Positions 41,376 to 50,084 of a stretch of DNA of 50,084 nucleotides are shown here, in pieces. Each line of letters starts with the position of its first letter. The stretch's first letter is position 1. Position numbers and translations under genes: made by a program. A model generated the notes under the pieces. It ran no database searches. It saw only the letters and a list, made by a program, of their open reading frames with translations, and was not told the origin of the DNA. Source of the stretch: an uncultured Turicimonas sp. (GTDB taxonomy: Bacteria; Pseudomonadota; Gammaproteobacteria; Burkholderiales; Burkholderiaceae_F); NCBI GenBank assembly GCA_947854175.1, contig CANTYJ010000068.1:1-50084 (forward strand). The letters run 5' to 3'.

Positions 41376-42680
41376 ATGATATTTCTCGAGATAGCAGTAC
41401 TTTTTGGGTGCATCATCTATGCGGCAAAATTAGGTGGTGTTGGTGTTGGTATGGCCGGCGGTCTGGGTATGGCAATCGCGGTTTTTGGATTAGGTCTGAA
41501 ACCGGGTGACATCCCAATCGATGTCATTTTGATCATTTTGACGGTTATATTTGCAATCAGTTGTATGCAATTAGCCGGCGGTATGGACTACATGGTCAAG
41601 ATTTCCGCCAGGTTGTTACGGGGCAATCCTAAATATATCAATATCCTTGCACCGGCCATTACTTTTATGCTCACTGTATTAGGCGGAACCGGTTTTACTG
41701 CCATGAGCGTTTTAAACGTTATACAGGAAGTAGCGAAGGAAAATGGTGTAAGACCTTCACAACCGTTAACCAGTGCTGTTATAGCGAGTCAGATAGCTAT
41801 CACGGCTTCTCCGATTTCTGCAGCTACCGCAGCTATGTACGTTGTAGTTGAGAAAATGGGAGTTTCATTTGGTCAAGCTTTAGCTGTCATCATTCCTGCC
41901 GCCGTAGTAGGTTCCATTGTGGCTGTATTGATTTCCAGTTATCAAGGCGTTGACCTTGAAAAAGATCCTATTTTTCAGAAGCGCTTGAAAGAAGGCCTTG
42001 TAATTTTAAAATCTAAACAGAAAGAAGAAGAGGAAACAACTCCTAAAGCAAAACTCTCAGTCGGAATTTTCTTGTTAGCCGTACTTTTCATCGTTTTCAT
42101 GCTTCTGTTTAAGTCACAAATAGGACATACCTTAGGTAGCCGTGACATTATCATCATCGCAATGTTGATGAGCGGTTTGGTCACTTACTGGGTTTGCCGT
42201 TTCCCATTAAGCGGAATCAAGGACACACCGGTTTTTGGCGGTGGTATGGAAAGCTTGATTGTTGTGCTTGGTATCGTTTGGATGTCTTCGACAATCATCG
42301 GAGCACACATTCCAGAAATTAAAGAGAGTGCAACCCATTTACTTGAACAATATCCTGCTTTACTGGCCGTAGCATTCTTCTGCGTATCAGCACTATTATT
42401 CAGCCAGGGCGCTACCTCAGCTCTTCTTGTGCCGGTTGCTGCCAGTCTTGGTGTTGACGCTGCTACGATTCTTGCCAGCTTCGTGGCCTGCTCTGCATTG
42501 TTCATTACAACTGTTTATCCGACAACTGCTTTTGCCATTGCATGTGACGATACAGGTTCATACATGGACCGGAAATGGAACGGATCCTTTGTAATCAATC
42601 ATCCATTCTTTATTCCGGGTATCTTAGGCTTAGTTGCTGCAGTTCCTGTGGGCTTCCTTTTTGCTAAGTTCGTTCTCTAA
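41376..42680 (+). CDS. Anaerobic C4-dicarboxylate carrier, DcuA/DcuB family
   Basis: A 434-residue inner-membrane carrier that exchanges fumarate, aspartate, malate or succinate in anaerobic metabolism. Segments include AAKLGGVGVGMAGGLGMAIA, MLTVLGGTGFTAMSVLNVIQ, AVIASQIAITASPISAATAA, FSQGATSALLVPVAASLG and YPTTAFAIACDDTGSYMDRK. The start is ATG 41376, four codons inside the longest frame, because GGAGA lies 5 bases upstream. A possible FNR site is further upstream. DcuA and DcuB cannot be separated by eye. It stands alone and ends at a shared terminator. Confidence 0.93.
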   Translation: MIFLEIAVLFGCIIYAAKLGGVGVGMAGGLGMAIAVFGLGLKPGDIPIDVILIILTVIFAISCMQLAGGMDYMVKISARLLRGNPKYINILAPAITFMLTVLGGTGFTAMSVLNVIQEVAKENGVRPSQPLTSAVIASQIAITASPISAATAAMYVVVEKMGVSFGQALAVIIPAAVVGSIVAVLISSYQGVDLEKDPIFQKRLKEGLVILKSKQKEEEETTPKAKLSVGIFLLAVLFIVFMLLFKSQIGHTLGSRDIIIIAMLMSGLVTYWVCRFPLSGIKDTPVFGGGMESLIVVLGIVWMSSTIIGAHIPEIKESATHLLEQYPALLAVAFFCVSALLFSQGATSALLVPVAASLGVDAATILASFVACSALFITTVYPTTAFAIACDDTGSYMDRKWNGSFVINHPFFIPGILGLVAAVPVGFLFAKFVL

Positions 42681-42696
42681 TAAATACAGTTGAAAG

Positions 42697-42730
42697 AAAA
42701 ATCCCGATCAAAATACGATCGGGATTTTTT
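42697..42730. terminator. Bidirectional terminator between the Dcu-type gene and hemE
   Basis: Perfect 13-bp stem AAAAATCCCGATC/GATCGGGATTTTT (42697-42709 with 42717-42729), a 7-base loop, poly-A before and poly-T after, so it works on both strands. Confidence 0.95.
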
Positions 42731-42740
42731 ATTCATCTGG

Positions 42741-43808
42741 TTAGCGGTGGAACTTTACGCTATAAGAATGAACTTCATCGACCAAAGCACCTACACTTTC
42801 AGGAGGCGTAGTTTTATCAATACCGTGGCCAAGGTTAAAGACGTGTCCGCCGTTCCCAATCATTCCATAATCATCAATAACGGCTCTGGCCTGGTCCCGG
42901 ATAACCTTTTCATCAGCAAACAATACAGCCGGGTCAAGGTTTCCTTGTAGAGCAACCTTATCCTGAATTTGCTTTCTTACACTTCCGAGGCTAACTGTCC
43001 AGTCAAGGCCCATTGCATCCGCTCCGGAATTAGCAATTTCTTCAACCCAGGGAGCATCCCCTTTGGTGAAAATAATAGATGGAACCTTATCGCCATCGTG
43101 TTCTTTAGTGAGACCTTCCACTATCTTTTTCATGTAAGCAAGAGAGAATTCTCGATATTGGCGATTCGCTAAAGCGCCGCCCCATGAATCAAAAATCATA
43201 ACTGCCTGGGCACCCGCTTCAATTTGTGCATTCAAATAAGCAGTTACTGCCTTTGTGTTGACGTCTAAGATTTTGTGGAATAAATCCGGACGCTGATACA
43301 TCATCTTTTTGACATTAGAAAATGATGTGGAGCTTCTTCCTTCAACCATATAGCAAGCCAGCGTAAAAGGACTTCCGGAGAATCCGATTAGAGGGATTCT
43401 ATTATTGAGAGCTTTTCTAATTTCTACGACCGCGTCCGTGACGTACTTGAGTTTGTCATTAGGATCCGGAACAAATAGTTCTGATACGGTTTTCTCATCT
43501 CTGACAATCTTTTCAAACCGAGGGCCTTCTCCGGCGGCAAAGCTCAGTCCCAGTCCCATAGCATCGGGAACGGTCAAAATATCCGAGAATAAAATTGCAG
43601 CATCGAGTGAGAATCTTTCAACAGGTTGTAAAGTGACTTCACAAGCCAGATAAGGATTCATGGCCAATTTCATAAAACTACCGGCCCTGGCTCGGGTTTC
43701 GCAGTATTCCGGCAAATATCTCCCTGCTTGTCTCATCAGCCAGACAGGTGTGTATTCCGTTTTTTCTTTTAGTAAAGCTTTAAGGAAGGTATCGTTCTCA
43801 GGTCTCAT
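42741..43808 (-). CDS. hemE: Uroporphyrinogen decarboxylase
   Basis: Cytoplasmic enzyme that removes four carboxyl groups from uroporphyrinogen III in haem synthesis. It is 355 aa with family blocks [16 protein letters not shown] near residue 19, [33 protein letters not shown] and [12 protein letters not shown], ending near [11 protein letters not shown]. The conserved Asp of FSDIL is the key catalytic residue. No strong Shine-Dalgarno precedes the ATG. It supplies haem for the cytochrome bd oxidase in this window, among others. Confidence 0.97.
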   Translation of the reverse strand: MRPENDTFLKALLKEKTEYTPVWLMRQAGRYLPEYCETRARAGSFMKLAMNPYLACEVTLQPVERFSLDAAILFSDILTVPDAMGLGLSFAAGEGPRFEKIVRDEKTVSELFVPDPNDKLKYVTDAVVEIRKALNNRIPLIGFSGSPFTLACYMVEGRSSTSFSNVKKMMYQRPDLFHKILDVNTKAVTAYLNAQIEAGAQAVMIFDSWGGALANRQYREFSLAYMKKIVEGLTKEHDGDKVPSIIFTKGDAPWVEEIANSGADAMGLDWTVSLGSVRKQIQDKVALQGNLDPAVLFADEKVIRDQARAVIDDYGMIGNGGHVFNLGHGIDKTTPPESVGALVDEVHSYSVKFHR

Positions 43809-43840
43809 ATTTGAAATTACCGGAAGGTTTACATCAGAAT

Positions 43841-43893
43841 GAGCTTATCCAAAAATACTGAAGGACTTCTTACGAAGTCCTTCCAATAAGCTC
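43841..43893 (-). terminator. Nested inverted repeats ending the uspA transcript
   Basis: GAAGGACTTC/GAAGTCCTTC (43860-43869 with 43874-43883) lies inside an outer pair GAGCTTAT/ATAAGCTC (43841-43848 with 43886-43893). On the minus strand the inner stem is followed by AGTATTTTT, giving a terminator for the UspA gene. Confidence 0.8.
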
Positions 43894-43902
43894 AAATAAA
43901 AT

Positions 43903-44271
43903 TTAGCGGACAACCAAAACCGGTCTATCGGCTTTGGCTAAAACTTGTTGTGTCGAACTGCCAATGAACAAAGAGCCTAAAGTACCCAGACCACGACTTG
44001 CCATCACAATAAAACGTACGTCGTTTTCTTTTGCTGTCTTGAGGATTGCATCCGGAACAGAAGAGCCGATAATCTCAGAAACTTCACAAGGTGTTCCGTA
44101 CTTTCCGCATACTTCCTTAACTTCTTCCAAAGTTTTAACCGCGGATTCAGTTCCTTTATTTTTTACAACAATGATGCCGAGAACTGATGTATTAAGCTGT
44201 TTTGCAAGCTTTGCTGCAGTGTGGACAGCCTTATCAGAAAGTTCTGTACCGTCTGTTGATACTAGGATCAC
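43903..44271 (-). CDS. Small universal stress protein, UspA family (GTG start)
   Basis: A compact 122-residue UspA domain; typical members have ~140. It starts VILVSTDGTELSDKAVHTAA and carries the ATP-binding signature GLGTLGSLFIGSSTQQVL, matching G-2x-G-9x-G-(S/T), then ADRPVLVVR at the end. The N-terminal strand has the nucleotide-contacting Asp in STDG. AGGAG lies 7 bases before the GTG. It stands alone between terminators. Such proteins respond to stress or starvation; the specific role is unknown. Confidence 0.9.
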   Translation of the reverse strand: MILVSTDGTELSDKAVHTAAKLAKQLNTSVLGIIVVKNKGTESAVKTLEEVKEVCGKYGTPCEVSEIIGSSVPDAILKTAKENDVRFIVMASRGLGTLGSLFIGSSTQQVLAKADRPVLVVR

Positions 44272-44313
44272 TTTAATCTCCTTTGGTTTTAAATTTTAAG
44301 TTCTCACATTATA

Positions 44314-44345
44314 AAAAATCCTCGTTTTTTAGGCGAGGATTTTTT
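44314..44345 (-). terminator. Terminator at the end of the ATP synthase operon
   Basis: AAAAATCCTCG/CGAGGATTTTT (44314-44324 with 44334-44344) with a 9-base loop and T-runs on both sides; it lies 17 bases after the atpC stop on the minus strand. Confidence 0.92.
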
Positions 44346-44361
44346 GATGAACAAAAGAATA

Positions 44362-44778
44362 TTATCTCTTGAACTTTTGAAGGATGCGCAGCTGTTCTGC
44401 CAACATACTAATTTCAGCTTCAAGTTTGGCAACTTCTATCTGACTAGAAGCATTTTTGGCAGCTTCCTTGGCACGATCCATAGCTTCCTTGGCTTTTGCT
44501 TCATCCAAGTCTTTGCTGCGGATAGCAACGTCAGCAAGTACGATTACCTGATAGGGCTGTACTTCCAAGACTCCGCCGGCAACAAAGAACTCTTCTTCCT
44601 GCTCTGTGCCTTCCTTACGGATACGGACCAGACCCGGACGAATCAAAGTAATCAAAGGAGTATGACCAGGTAAAATGCCTAATTCACCTTCGATACCAGG
44701 AAGAGCAACGAACTCAGCTTCACCACTGAAGAGACCCTCTTCAGCGTTTACTACGTCAACTTTAAGTTTTTTGCTCAT
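44362..44778 (-). CDS. atpC: ATP synthase epsilon subunit
   Basis: Central-stalk regulatory subunit of F1, 138 aa. The beta-sandwich (1-~85) shows [20 protein letters not shown] and [20 protein letters not shown]; the C-terminal two helices are rich in Ala/Lys/Glu and ends [10 protein letters not shown]. The start is set at ATG 44778, not 44790, because GGAGAAA lies 5 bases before it and the length then fits the family. Last gene of the operon, 39 bases after atpD. Confidence 0.95.
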   Translation of the reverse strand: MSKKLKVDVVNAEEGLFSGEAEFVALPGIEGELGILPGHTPLITLIRPGLVRIRKEGTEQEEEFFVAGGVLEVQPYQVIVLADVAIRSKDLDEAKAKEAMDRAKEAAKNASSQIEVAKLEAEISMLAEQLRILQKFKR

Positions 44779-44817
44779 TTGTTTCTCCATGGTTTCGGCG
44801 GATTTCTCCGCCTTTGA

Positions 44818-46251
<1,434 letters not shown>

Positions 46252-47124
46252 TTAAGACACAGCTGCGGCACCACCGACAATTTCGGTAATTTCTTTGGTG
46301 ATACCTGCCTGGCGGGTCTTGTTGTATACCAGTTGTAGATCGTCGATAAGCTTCTTTGCATTATCACTAGCGGCCTTCATAGCTACCATACGGGCACTTT
46401 GTTCACTAGCCATGTTTTCTGCTACAGCCTGATAAATCAAAGCTTCTACATAGCGTTTAAGGAGAACTTTTAGTACCTGTTCAGGACTAGGCTCATAGAT
46501 GTAGTCCCAGGAGATTGATTTTTCATCAGCCTCTACTGCGCTCTTAGGCAAAGGAAGTAATTGTTCAACGACAGGTTCCTGCTTCATTGCATTGATAAAG
46601 CGGGAATAAGCCAAATAAACAACGTCAACCTCACCCTTTTGGAACGCTTCAATCTGGACCTTGATAGCACCTAAGAGGCGATCAAGATGCGGACGATCTC
46701 CTAACTGGGTTACTTGCGATACAACCGGCACGCCAACGCGTTGGAGGAAGCCTAAACCTTTGTTACCGATTGCTGTTGCTTTAACCTGTTTACCTTCAGT
46801 AGCCCAATCGTGAAGTTTATGAGCGAGCAACCTCTGGATATTGGTGTTCAAAGCACCGGCCAAGCCTTTGTCCGTAGTAACGCAAATAAGACCTATGGAT
46901 TCAACTTTGGACAATTTGCGGAGGAAAGGATGAGTAATTTCAGTCGAAGCCTCTGCTAAGTGTCCAATCATGTTGCGGATCGTATCTCCGTAGGGACGAG
47001 CAGCCCTCATACGATCTTGTGCCTTCTTCATCTTGGAAGCGGCAACCATTTCCATAGCCTTTGTGATCTTTCTGGTATTTTGTACCGATCTGATCTTGGC
47101 TCGTATTTCTTTTGTGCTAGGCAT
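46252..47124 (-). CDS. atpG: ATP synthase gamma subunit
   Basis: Rotating central shaft of F1, 290 aa. N-terminal helix [20 protein letters not shown] then [20 protein letters not shown], and the C-terminal helix [20 protein letters not shown] and [19 protein letters not shown] are the family's two long coils. GAGGAA lies 5 bases before the start. Between atpA and atpD as expected. Confidence 0.97.
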   Translation of the reverse strand: MPSTKEIRAKIRSVQNTRKITKAMEMVAASKMKKAQDRMRAARPYGDTIRNMIGHLAEASTEITHPFLRKLSKVESIGLICVTTDKGLAGALNTNIQRLLAHKLHDWATEGKQVKATAIGNKGLGFLQRVGVPVVSQVTQLGDRPHLDRLLGAIKVQIEAFQKGEVDVVYLAYSRFINAMKQEPVVEQLLPLPKSAVEADEKSISWDYIYEPSPEQVLKVLLKRYVEALIYQAVAENMASEQSARMVAMKAASDNAKKLIDDLQLVYNKTRQAGITKEITEIVGGAAAVS

Positions 47125-47150
47125 TAGGTTCCTCTAACGTCAATCTCGCC

Positions 47151-48692
47151 TTAATAAGCTCCGGATTTCTTGAACTCATTAACAGCGGCTGTGAGAAGTT
47201 GTTCATCTTCCTTGCTTAAGGCTTTTTCTTTCTCGATACGATCGATCAAGTCTGCATGATTTACTTTCATGAAATCCTGCATTGCCTTTTCAACTTTGAG
47301 CGCGTCCTTAACTTGAACGTCGTCGTATGCACCCATGTTGATAGCAAAAAGAACCAAAGCTTCTTCCCAAACTTGAAGAGGCTGATACTGAGGTTGTTTC
47401 ATCAACTCAGTAACGATCTTTCCACGTTCGAGCTGTTTACGTGTTGCTTCGTCAAGGTCACTGGCGAACTGGGCGAAAGCAGCAAGTTCACGGTACTGAG
47501 CAAGAGCCAAACGAACACCGCCACCTAACTTCTTAATAATCTTGGTCTGAGCTGCACCACCAACGCGGGAAACAGAAATACCCGGGTTAATAGCTGGACG
47601 GATACCGGCGTTAAAGAGGTCGGTTTCCAAGAAGATCTGACCGTCAGTAATAGAAATTACGTTTGTCGGAACGAATGCTGTAACGTCACCGGCCTGTGTT
47701 TCAATGATAGGAAGAGCTGTCATTGAACCTGTCTTACCTTTAACCTGGCCGTTGGTCTTTCTTTCAACGTATTCAGGATTGACACGGGCTGCTCTTTCAA
47801 GCAAACGGCTGTGCAAGTAGAATACGTCACCAGGGTAAGCTTCACGTCCCGGCGGTCTGCGCAACAGCAAGGAAATCTGACGATATGCCCAAGCCTGTTT
47901 GGTCAAGTCATCATAAACGATAAGGGAATCTTCACCACGATCTCTGAAGTATTCACCCATTGTGGCTCCGGAATAAGGAGCAATGTATTGCATAGCTGCA
48001 GATTCAGAAGCAGAAGCGGCAACAACAATGGTGTATTCCATTGCACCGTATTCTTCCAACTTACGTACAACGTTAGCGATTGTAGAAGCCTTCTGACCGA
48101 TAGCAACATAAATACAGGTCAGGTCTTTACCTTTCTGATTGATGATTGTATCGATAGCCACAGCTGTTTTACCTGTCTGACGGTCGCCGATGATCAACTC
48201 ACGCTGTCCGCGTCCGATAGGAACCATGGAGTCAACAGATTTCAAACCGGTCTGAACTGGCTGGCTAACAGACTGTCTGTCAATAACGCCAGGTGCAACC
48301 TTTTCAACAACGTCATATTCGTCCGTTACGATTGGACCTTTTCCATCGATAGGCTGACCTAAAGCATTAACAACACGGCCTCTTAAAGCAGGGCCGACCG
48401 GGACCTGAAGAATACGACCTGTTGTTTTAACGATGTCGCCTTCAGAAATGTGTTCATAACTACCCAAAATAACAGCACCGACTGAATCTCTTTCTAAGTT
48501 AAGAGCAAGACCGTAAGTGTTATTTGGGAATTCAAGCATTTCGCCTTGCATCACGTCAGAAAGACCGTGTACACGGCAAATACCGTCAGTCACAGATACG
48601 ACTGTGCCTTCCGTACGAAGGTTGGTGTTAAGACCCATTCCTTCGATTCGCTGCTTAAGCAGCTCGCTAATTTCACTCGGATTGAGTTGCAT
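47151..48692 (-). CDS. atpA: ATP synthase alpha subunit
   Basis: Non-catalytic nucleotide-binding F1 subunit, 513 aa, the same length as in E. coli. It contains [20 protein letters not shown] (Walker A), the [20 protein letters not shown] stretch, and [20 protein letters not shown] then [20 protein letters not shown]. Position between atpH and atpG, 17- and 26-base gaps. Confidence 0.98.
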   Translation of the reverse strand: MQLNPSEISELLKQRIEGMGLNTNLRTEGTVVSVTDGICRVHGLSDVMQGEMLEFPNNTYGLALNLERDSVGAVILGSYEHISEGDIVKTTGRILQVPVGPALRGRVVNALGQPIDGKGPIVTDEYDVVEKVAPGVIDRQSVSQPVQTGLKSVDSMVPIGRGQRELIIGDRQTGKTAVAIDTIINQKGKDLTCIYVAIGQKASTIANVVRKLEEYGAMEYTIVVAASASESAAMQYIAPYSGATMGEYFRDRGEDSLIVYDDLTKQAWAYRQISLLLRRPPGREAYPGDVFYLHSRLLERAARVNPEYVERKTNGQVKGKTGSMTALPIIETQAGDVTAFVPTNVISITDGQIFLETDLFNAGIRPAINPGISVSRVGGAAQTKIIKKLGGGVRLALAQYRELAAFAQFASDLDEATRKQLERGKIVTELMKQPQYQPLQVWEEALVLFAINMGAYDDVQVKDALKVEKAMQDFMKVNHADLIDRIEKEKALSKEDEQLLTAAVNEFKKSGAY

Positions 48693-48709
48693 AGCTTTAA
48701 ACTCCGTTA

Positions 48710-49258
48710 TTAACTTGTGAGGGCTGCATGCATTTCTGCAAGACGAGCCTTAACTGTTCCGTCAAGTACCTTATCTCCGACAGAGACTTTAACTCCACCA
48801 ATAAGAGACTTGTCAATTTGGACAGTAGGTAAAAGTTTCAGATTTGGGAACTTTCTTTCCAAAGCTTTAAGCAAAGAATCTACTTCTTCCTGGCTAAGAG
48901 GGAAAGGAGTTTCAATCAAAACTTCAGCCTCAGATCTGTCTTGATGAAGAAGGTGTTTGAATTGCTCAGTAATAGACGGTAACGCCTCAAGTCTGCCATT
49001 CTCGATCAAGAGTTTCAAAAGCCGGATAGCTTCAGAAGGAATCTCTTTAGGCAGCATTCCGCGCAATAAACTGTAGATTTCTTCAGAGCTGACATGTGGG
49101 TCGCTGACTAAATCTTGCAATGCTGGATCAACAACTATTTGATCGAGAGTTTCTAAAGCATGCAAAACATTATCAGCCAAACCCTCTTCTTTATTGTCCT
49201 TTACTGCGCTGATAAGAGCTTCTGCGTAGGGACGTGCAATAGTTGAGATTTCAGCCAT
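48710..49258 (-). CDS. atpH: ATP synthase delta subunit
   Basis: Peripheral stalk subunit linking F1 to the b dimer, 182 aa. It has [18 protein letters not shown] at the start and, near the end, [20 protein letters not shown] followed by [12 protein letters not shown], the family's signature. The start is 2 bases after the atpF stop, so these two are tightly coupled. Confidence 0.95.
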   Translation of the reverse strand: MAEISTIARPYAEALISAVKDNKEEGLADNVLHALETLDQIVVDPALQDLVSDPHVSSEEIYSLLRGMLPKEIPSEAIRLLKLLIENGRLEALPSITEQFKHLLHQDRSEAEVLIETPFPLSQEEVDSLLKALERKFPNLKLLPTVQIDKSLIGGVKVSVGDKVLDGTVKARLAEMHAALTS

Positions 49259-49260
49259 GA

Positions 49261-49731
49261 TTACAGTTTCGCCTTAAGTTGGTCTAGCAATTGCTGATGA
49301 GCCTTAGCATCGACTTCTTTACCTAAAATTTGAGAAGCACCTGAAACTGCTAATGACGCAACTTGGTCCTTCAATTGCTCGCGGGCCTGTTGGATTTCTT
49401 GAGCAGCCTGAGCTCTGGCGGCAGCGATAATCTTATCGGCTTCAACCTGGGCCTGAGCCTTAGCTTCGTCAATGATTGCCTGACCACGCTTTTCGCCTTG
49501 AGCAACGATCACTTGAGATTGTTGGCGAGCACTGGCTTCGATAGAAGCGCCTTGTTTCTTGGCTTCTTCTAAAGCGTGTTCACCACGATCGGCTGCTGCA
49601 AGACCATCGGCAATCTTTTTCTGCCGCTCTTCGATTGCTCGATTGAGCGGAGGCCATATATATTTCATAGTGATCCAAGCACCAACGAAAAATACAGCCA
49701 TCTGTACGAACAGTGTTGCATTAATGTTCAT
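49261..49731 (-). CDS. atpF: ATP synthase b subunit
   Basis: Membrane-anchored peripheral stalk, 156 aa. One N-terminal helix ([20 protein letters not shown] then [20 protein letters not shown]) followed by a long, Ala/Gln/Glu-rich coiled coil to the end. AGGGA precedes the start. Between atpE and atpH. Confidence 0.95.
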   Translation of the reverse strand: MNINATLFVQMAVFFVGAWITMKYIWPPLNRAIEERQKKIADGLAAADRGEHALEEAKKQGASIEASARQQSQVIVAQGEKRGQAIIDEAKAQAQVEADKIIAAARAQAAQEIQQAREQLKDQVASLAVSGASQILGKEVDAKAHQQLLDQLKAKL

Positions 49732-49803
49732 TTTTCGATCCCTAAAAGCAATTCCTTACCGGAACTGCGGTTGTCTGGAAAACCTTAAGCAAAATCTTTA
49801 TGG

Positions 49804-50079
<276 letters not shown>

Positions 50080-50084
50080 TCAAA

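Overview
The window reads as a chromosomal stretch of a low-to-moderate GC betaproteobacterium. The evidence is an orphan Bug/TctC-type binding protein, a betaproteobacterial 16-strand porin, entericidin lipoproteins, a DUF971-ubiE-Tim44 run, a QseBC/PmrAB-type two-component pair and an F-type ATP synthase operon. Cytochrome bd oxidase, menB/menE beside ubiE, and two anaerobic dicarboxylate carriers (DcuC-like and DcuA/B-like) suggest a gut-type, oxygen-limited member of the Burkholderiales. Sutterellaceae (Parasutterella/Sutterella-like) is my inference, not something proven here.

Layout. 1-1.4 kb: end of a dead ISAs1-type transposase, a DUF1801 protein and a one-helix membrane peptide. 1.6-4.9 kb: a complete cytochrome bd cluster, cydP-cydA-cydB-cydX-ybgE. 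4.9-5.95 kb: a gene-poor stretch with IS-like tandem repeats. 5.95-10.7 kb: an envelope block with a DUF4870 membrane protein, a response regulator and sensor kinase, two tandem entericidin lipoproteins and the HtrA/Do protease. Three TTAAG half-sites at an 11-bp period lie in front of htrA. 10.7-15.4 kb: menE-menB, tctC, a divergent TetR regulator with a perfect inverted-repeat operator, and marC. 15.4-22.5 kb (minus strand): glmS, glmU, a sodium:solute symporter, a Tim44-like protein, ubiE and DUF971. 22.6-27.1 kb: two overlapping LysR genes divergent from a DcuC-like carrier and an AbgA-like M20 amidohydrolase.

27.1-37.5 kb is the most accessory-looking part. It holds a possible IS200/IS605 TnpA relic, a cytoplasmic VIT/vWA protein coupled to a MerR regulator, and the two ends of a Wadjet (JetABCD) plasmid-defence operon fused by a large internal deletion. 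A LysR gene then diverges from a secreted, possibly FMN-binding split-barrel protein, followed by a porin, an EamA exporter whose first codons carry a terminator-like hairpin, and an AAA-like/PD-(D/E)XK protein preceded by a G9 tract. 37.6-44.3 kb returns to housekeeping genes: tRNA-Arg(CCG), a U32 peptidase-family gene overlapping priA, a DcuA/B-like carrier, hemE and a small UspA. 44.3-50.08 kb is the ATP synthase operon on the minus strand, read atpE-F-H-A-G-D-C; atpB should lie beyond the right edge.

The respiratory genes fit together: menB/menE/ubiE supply quinone, cytochrome bd oxidises quinol at low oxygen, the Dcu-type carriers move fumarate/succinate-type acids and the ATP synthase uses the resulting gradient. 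No complete new multi-gene system is proven here. The best leads are the Wadjet deletion relic, the MerR-VIT/vWA pair, the LysR/secreted split-barrel/porin locus and the regulator box joining the two-component pair to htrA. All family names come from reading the translations by eye; no database search was run.
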